Source: Hypomesus transpacificus (Eukaryota; Chordata; Actinopteri; Osmeriformes; Osmeridae). From it: a DNA stretch of 64,000 nucleotides. The stretch is from positions 2,647,411 through 2,711,410 of the forward strand of contig NW_025813796.1 in the NCBI RefSeq assembly GCF_021917145.1, in the 5' to 3' direction. Below, piece by piece: positions 62,590 to 64,000 of the stretch. The position numbers and the translations under genes are program-made. Position 1 is the stretch's first letter. Every line of letters starts with the position of its first letter. Under the pieces are notes generated by a model, which worked only from the letters and a program-made list of their open reading frames with translations, ran no database searches and was not told the DNA's origin.

Positions 62590-64000
62590 AACAATGTACA
62601 GTGGCAATCTTGGAGCCTAGGGCTAGGTGATGCAGGGGAGGATCCTGCTCCCTGGCCGGCTAGTAAGGACCACAGTTGCGCCTCATCAGCCAATCAGGGC
62701 GAGTCGTGGTTCTTCCCTTTGGCACTTATTAATTGGTTGTTCACAATGTGTGCTTCTTGATTTGGCTACCCGCAATGCTTTTGGGCTTTCTTGTTATTAA
62801 CAGTGACCTATGCACTGTAAAGCTCTCTCTTGGAAGCGTCTGTATGTAAATGTATTTGAGCCCCACAGTACACAATGTCTGATATAGCATCTTCACATAC
62901 TCCATAATGCATAGTATCAAAACATAGTGATTGTTTTGCATAGAATTTTGTGGTGCTCTCTGTTTTGCAATACATACATGAGTATTTGGTTAGCTCATGC
63001 AGTAAGAGCTGTAAGACCTGAAGAAATTTGTCCATCAGTTCACAATATCCATATTTTAAAAGTAAGAGCTTCTGTTAGCGTGGGTGGCAATGTCTTGGTT
63101 CAACCATTCTGTAACTGTCACGGCCACAGCCTAGTCCCTGTCCCTTTTACACCCCCTGCTGCAGTAGCGGAGCCAGAGGGGTGTCCGGGGTGGCACTTTA
63201 CATCCCTGATATCTGATTGGCCACCCTGGGTGCCACCCCAAAATGTAATTCGCTACCGGAAATTTGATGCTGATTTCATTTGACCTCTTGTTGATAGAAG
63301 CATTTATTTTGCTGGTTGTGGTGCATTATTCAAATCGAAGAGAGACATTTGTTGTGAGATACAGAAGAATAAGAACAGACGGCAGAATAAAGAATATTTC
63401 CACAGCTCCACAAGCTCCCTTTCGCGATTGAAAAAGGCCTAATATTTGAAGTAAGTTTTAAGGTTTGCATTGGGTTTAGGTATTTTTTTTTTTACAAATG
63501 TTGATTAACCTACAGTAGCTGTGTAAGTCAATGTTGGATCTTCGACTCCAATAACAGACAAACTGAGACAGTCAGTAGGCTTCTACTCCGATTGTAAAAA
63601 AAAATATAATCCGGTTTTAGAACAAAAAAGTGGCTTTGTCTCAAGATCTCTACAGACCGTGCAGCTAATGTAATGTTCAACACTTGAACAGGGGTTTATT
63701 ACCTGAAAGAAGAATTATTTAGGCTATCTCAGTTACACTATCAGGGATTGGAAATTAAGCGACTTGCTAAAGTAGGCAAATGGCTAGTAGAACATAACAT
63801 TTCATAATAATTTCAGCAAATCAAACAGCTGCAAGACCCAGTGAAATGTTATAGGCTAGCTAGCTCTAGCAAAATAACGCTAGCATCGCTAACAACATTA
63901 CTAATTAAACTTTGGTAGTGTAACCGAGCTCTTTGTAAGTTCGGTTTAGATCTAATTGTATATGATCCTGTGGACAAAAAGACACAGACGCTGTCTCTTT
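62590..64000. other. Intergenic sequence to the window end
   Basis: Apart from the short inverted-repeat element at 63164-63256 I see nothing supportable. There is no clear exon, RNA gene or promoter. Confidence 0.45.
63164..63256. repeat. Short inverted-repeat element fragment
   Basis: The ends GTAGCGGA and TTCGCTAC are near-inverted. Inside, GGGGTGGCAC (63187-63196) and GTGCCACCCC (63230-63239) are perfect 10-bp inverted repeats. It is probably a small decayed DNA-transposon-derived repeat. Confidence 0.45.

Overview
The window is a stretch of a teleost fish chromosome. The evidence is vertebrate-type split genes with GT-AG introns, single-copy orthologues of well-known vertebrate proteins, teleost-style repeats (tRNA-derived SINEs, hAT-type fold-back MITEs, an L2/CR1-like LINE, dinucleotide tracts) and AATAAA polyadenylation signals. 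There is no bacterial, CRISPR or prophage content. The species cannot be fixed from the sequence alone.

Layout: (1) 169-2043 (+) holds the last coding exons and 3' UTR of occludin (ocln); the membrane-spanning part lies upstream of the window. (2) 2065-4243 (-) is an ankrd34b-type ankyrin gene with a single coding exon, lying tail-to-tail with ocln. (3) About 4.2-11.5 kb is intergenic. (4) 11559-32495 (+) is rasgrf2, a Ras/Rac exchange factor, reconstructed here as 28 coding exons including one in-frame 93-nt exon that looks like an optional cassette. (5) 32.7-38.8 kb (+) is ckmt2, sarcomeric mitochondrial creatine kinase. (6) 42125-46269 (-) is ube2l3, the UbcH7-type ubiquitin-conjugating enzyme. 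(7) 51759-57655 (+) is hic2, a BTB/zinc-finger repressor. (8) About 57.7-64 kb is intergenic and contains a SINE and a nested transposon complex.

The genes do not form one pathway. The first four (ocln, ankrd34b, rasgrf2, ckmt2) match the human chromosome 5q13-14 neighbourhood, while ube2l3 and hic2 match human 22q11. The window therefore spans the junction of two conserved blocks, somewhere between about 38.8 and 42.1 kb.

The most striking observation is in ckmt2. Two homologous 86-nt exons (36552-36637 and 37118-37203) sit in tandem, each with good splice sites and the same phases. Because 86 is not a multiple of three, a productive mRNA must use exactly one of them. This is the signature of mutually exclusive exons in the part of creatine kinase that carries the conserved nucleotide-site histidine. 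Other notable items are the rasgrf2 cassette exon, a UG-repeat pressed against a rasgrf2 acceptor, a TTAA-flanked Kolobok-like element carrying a THAP-like ORF, a hAT fold-back MITE with perfect 8-bp target duplications inside the ckmt2 3' UTR, and a terminal stem-loop whose loop is flipped between two inverted copies near 60-62.5 kb.
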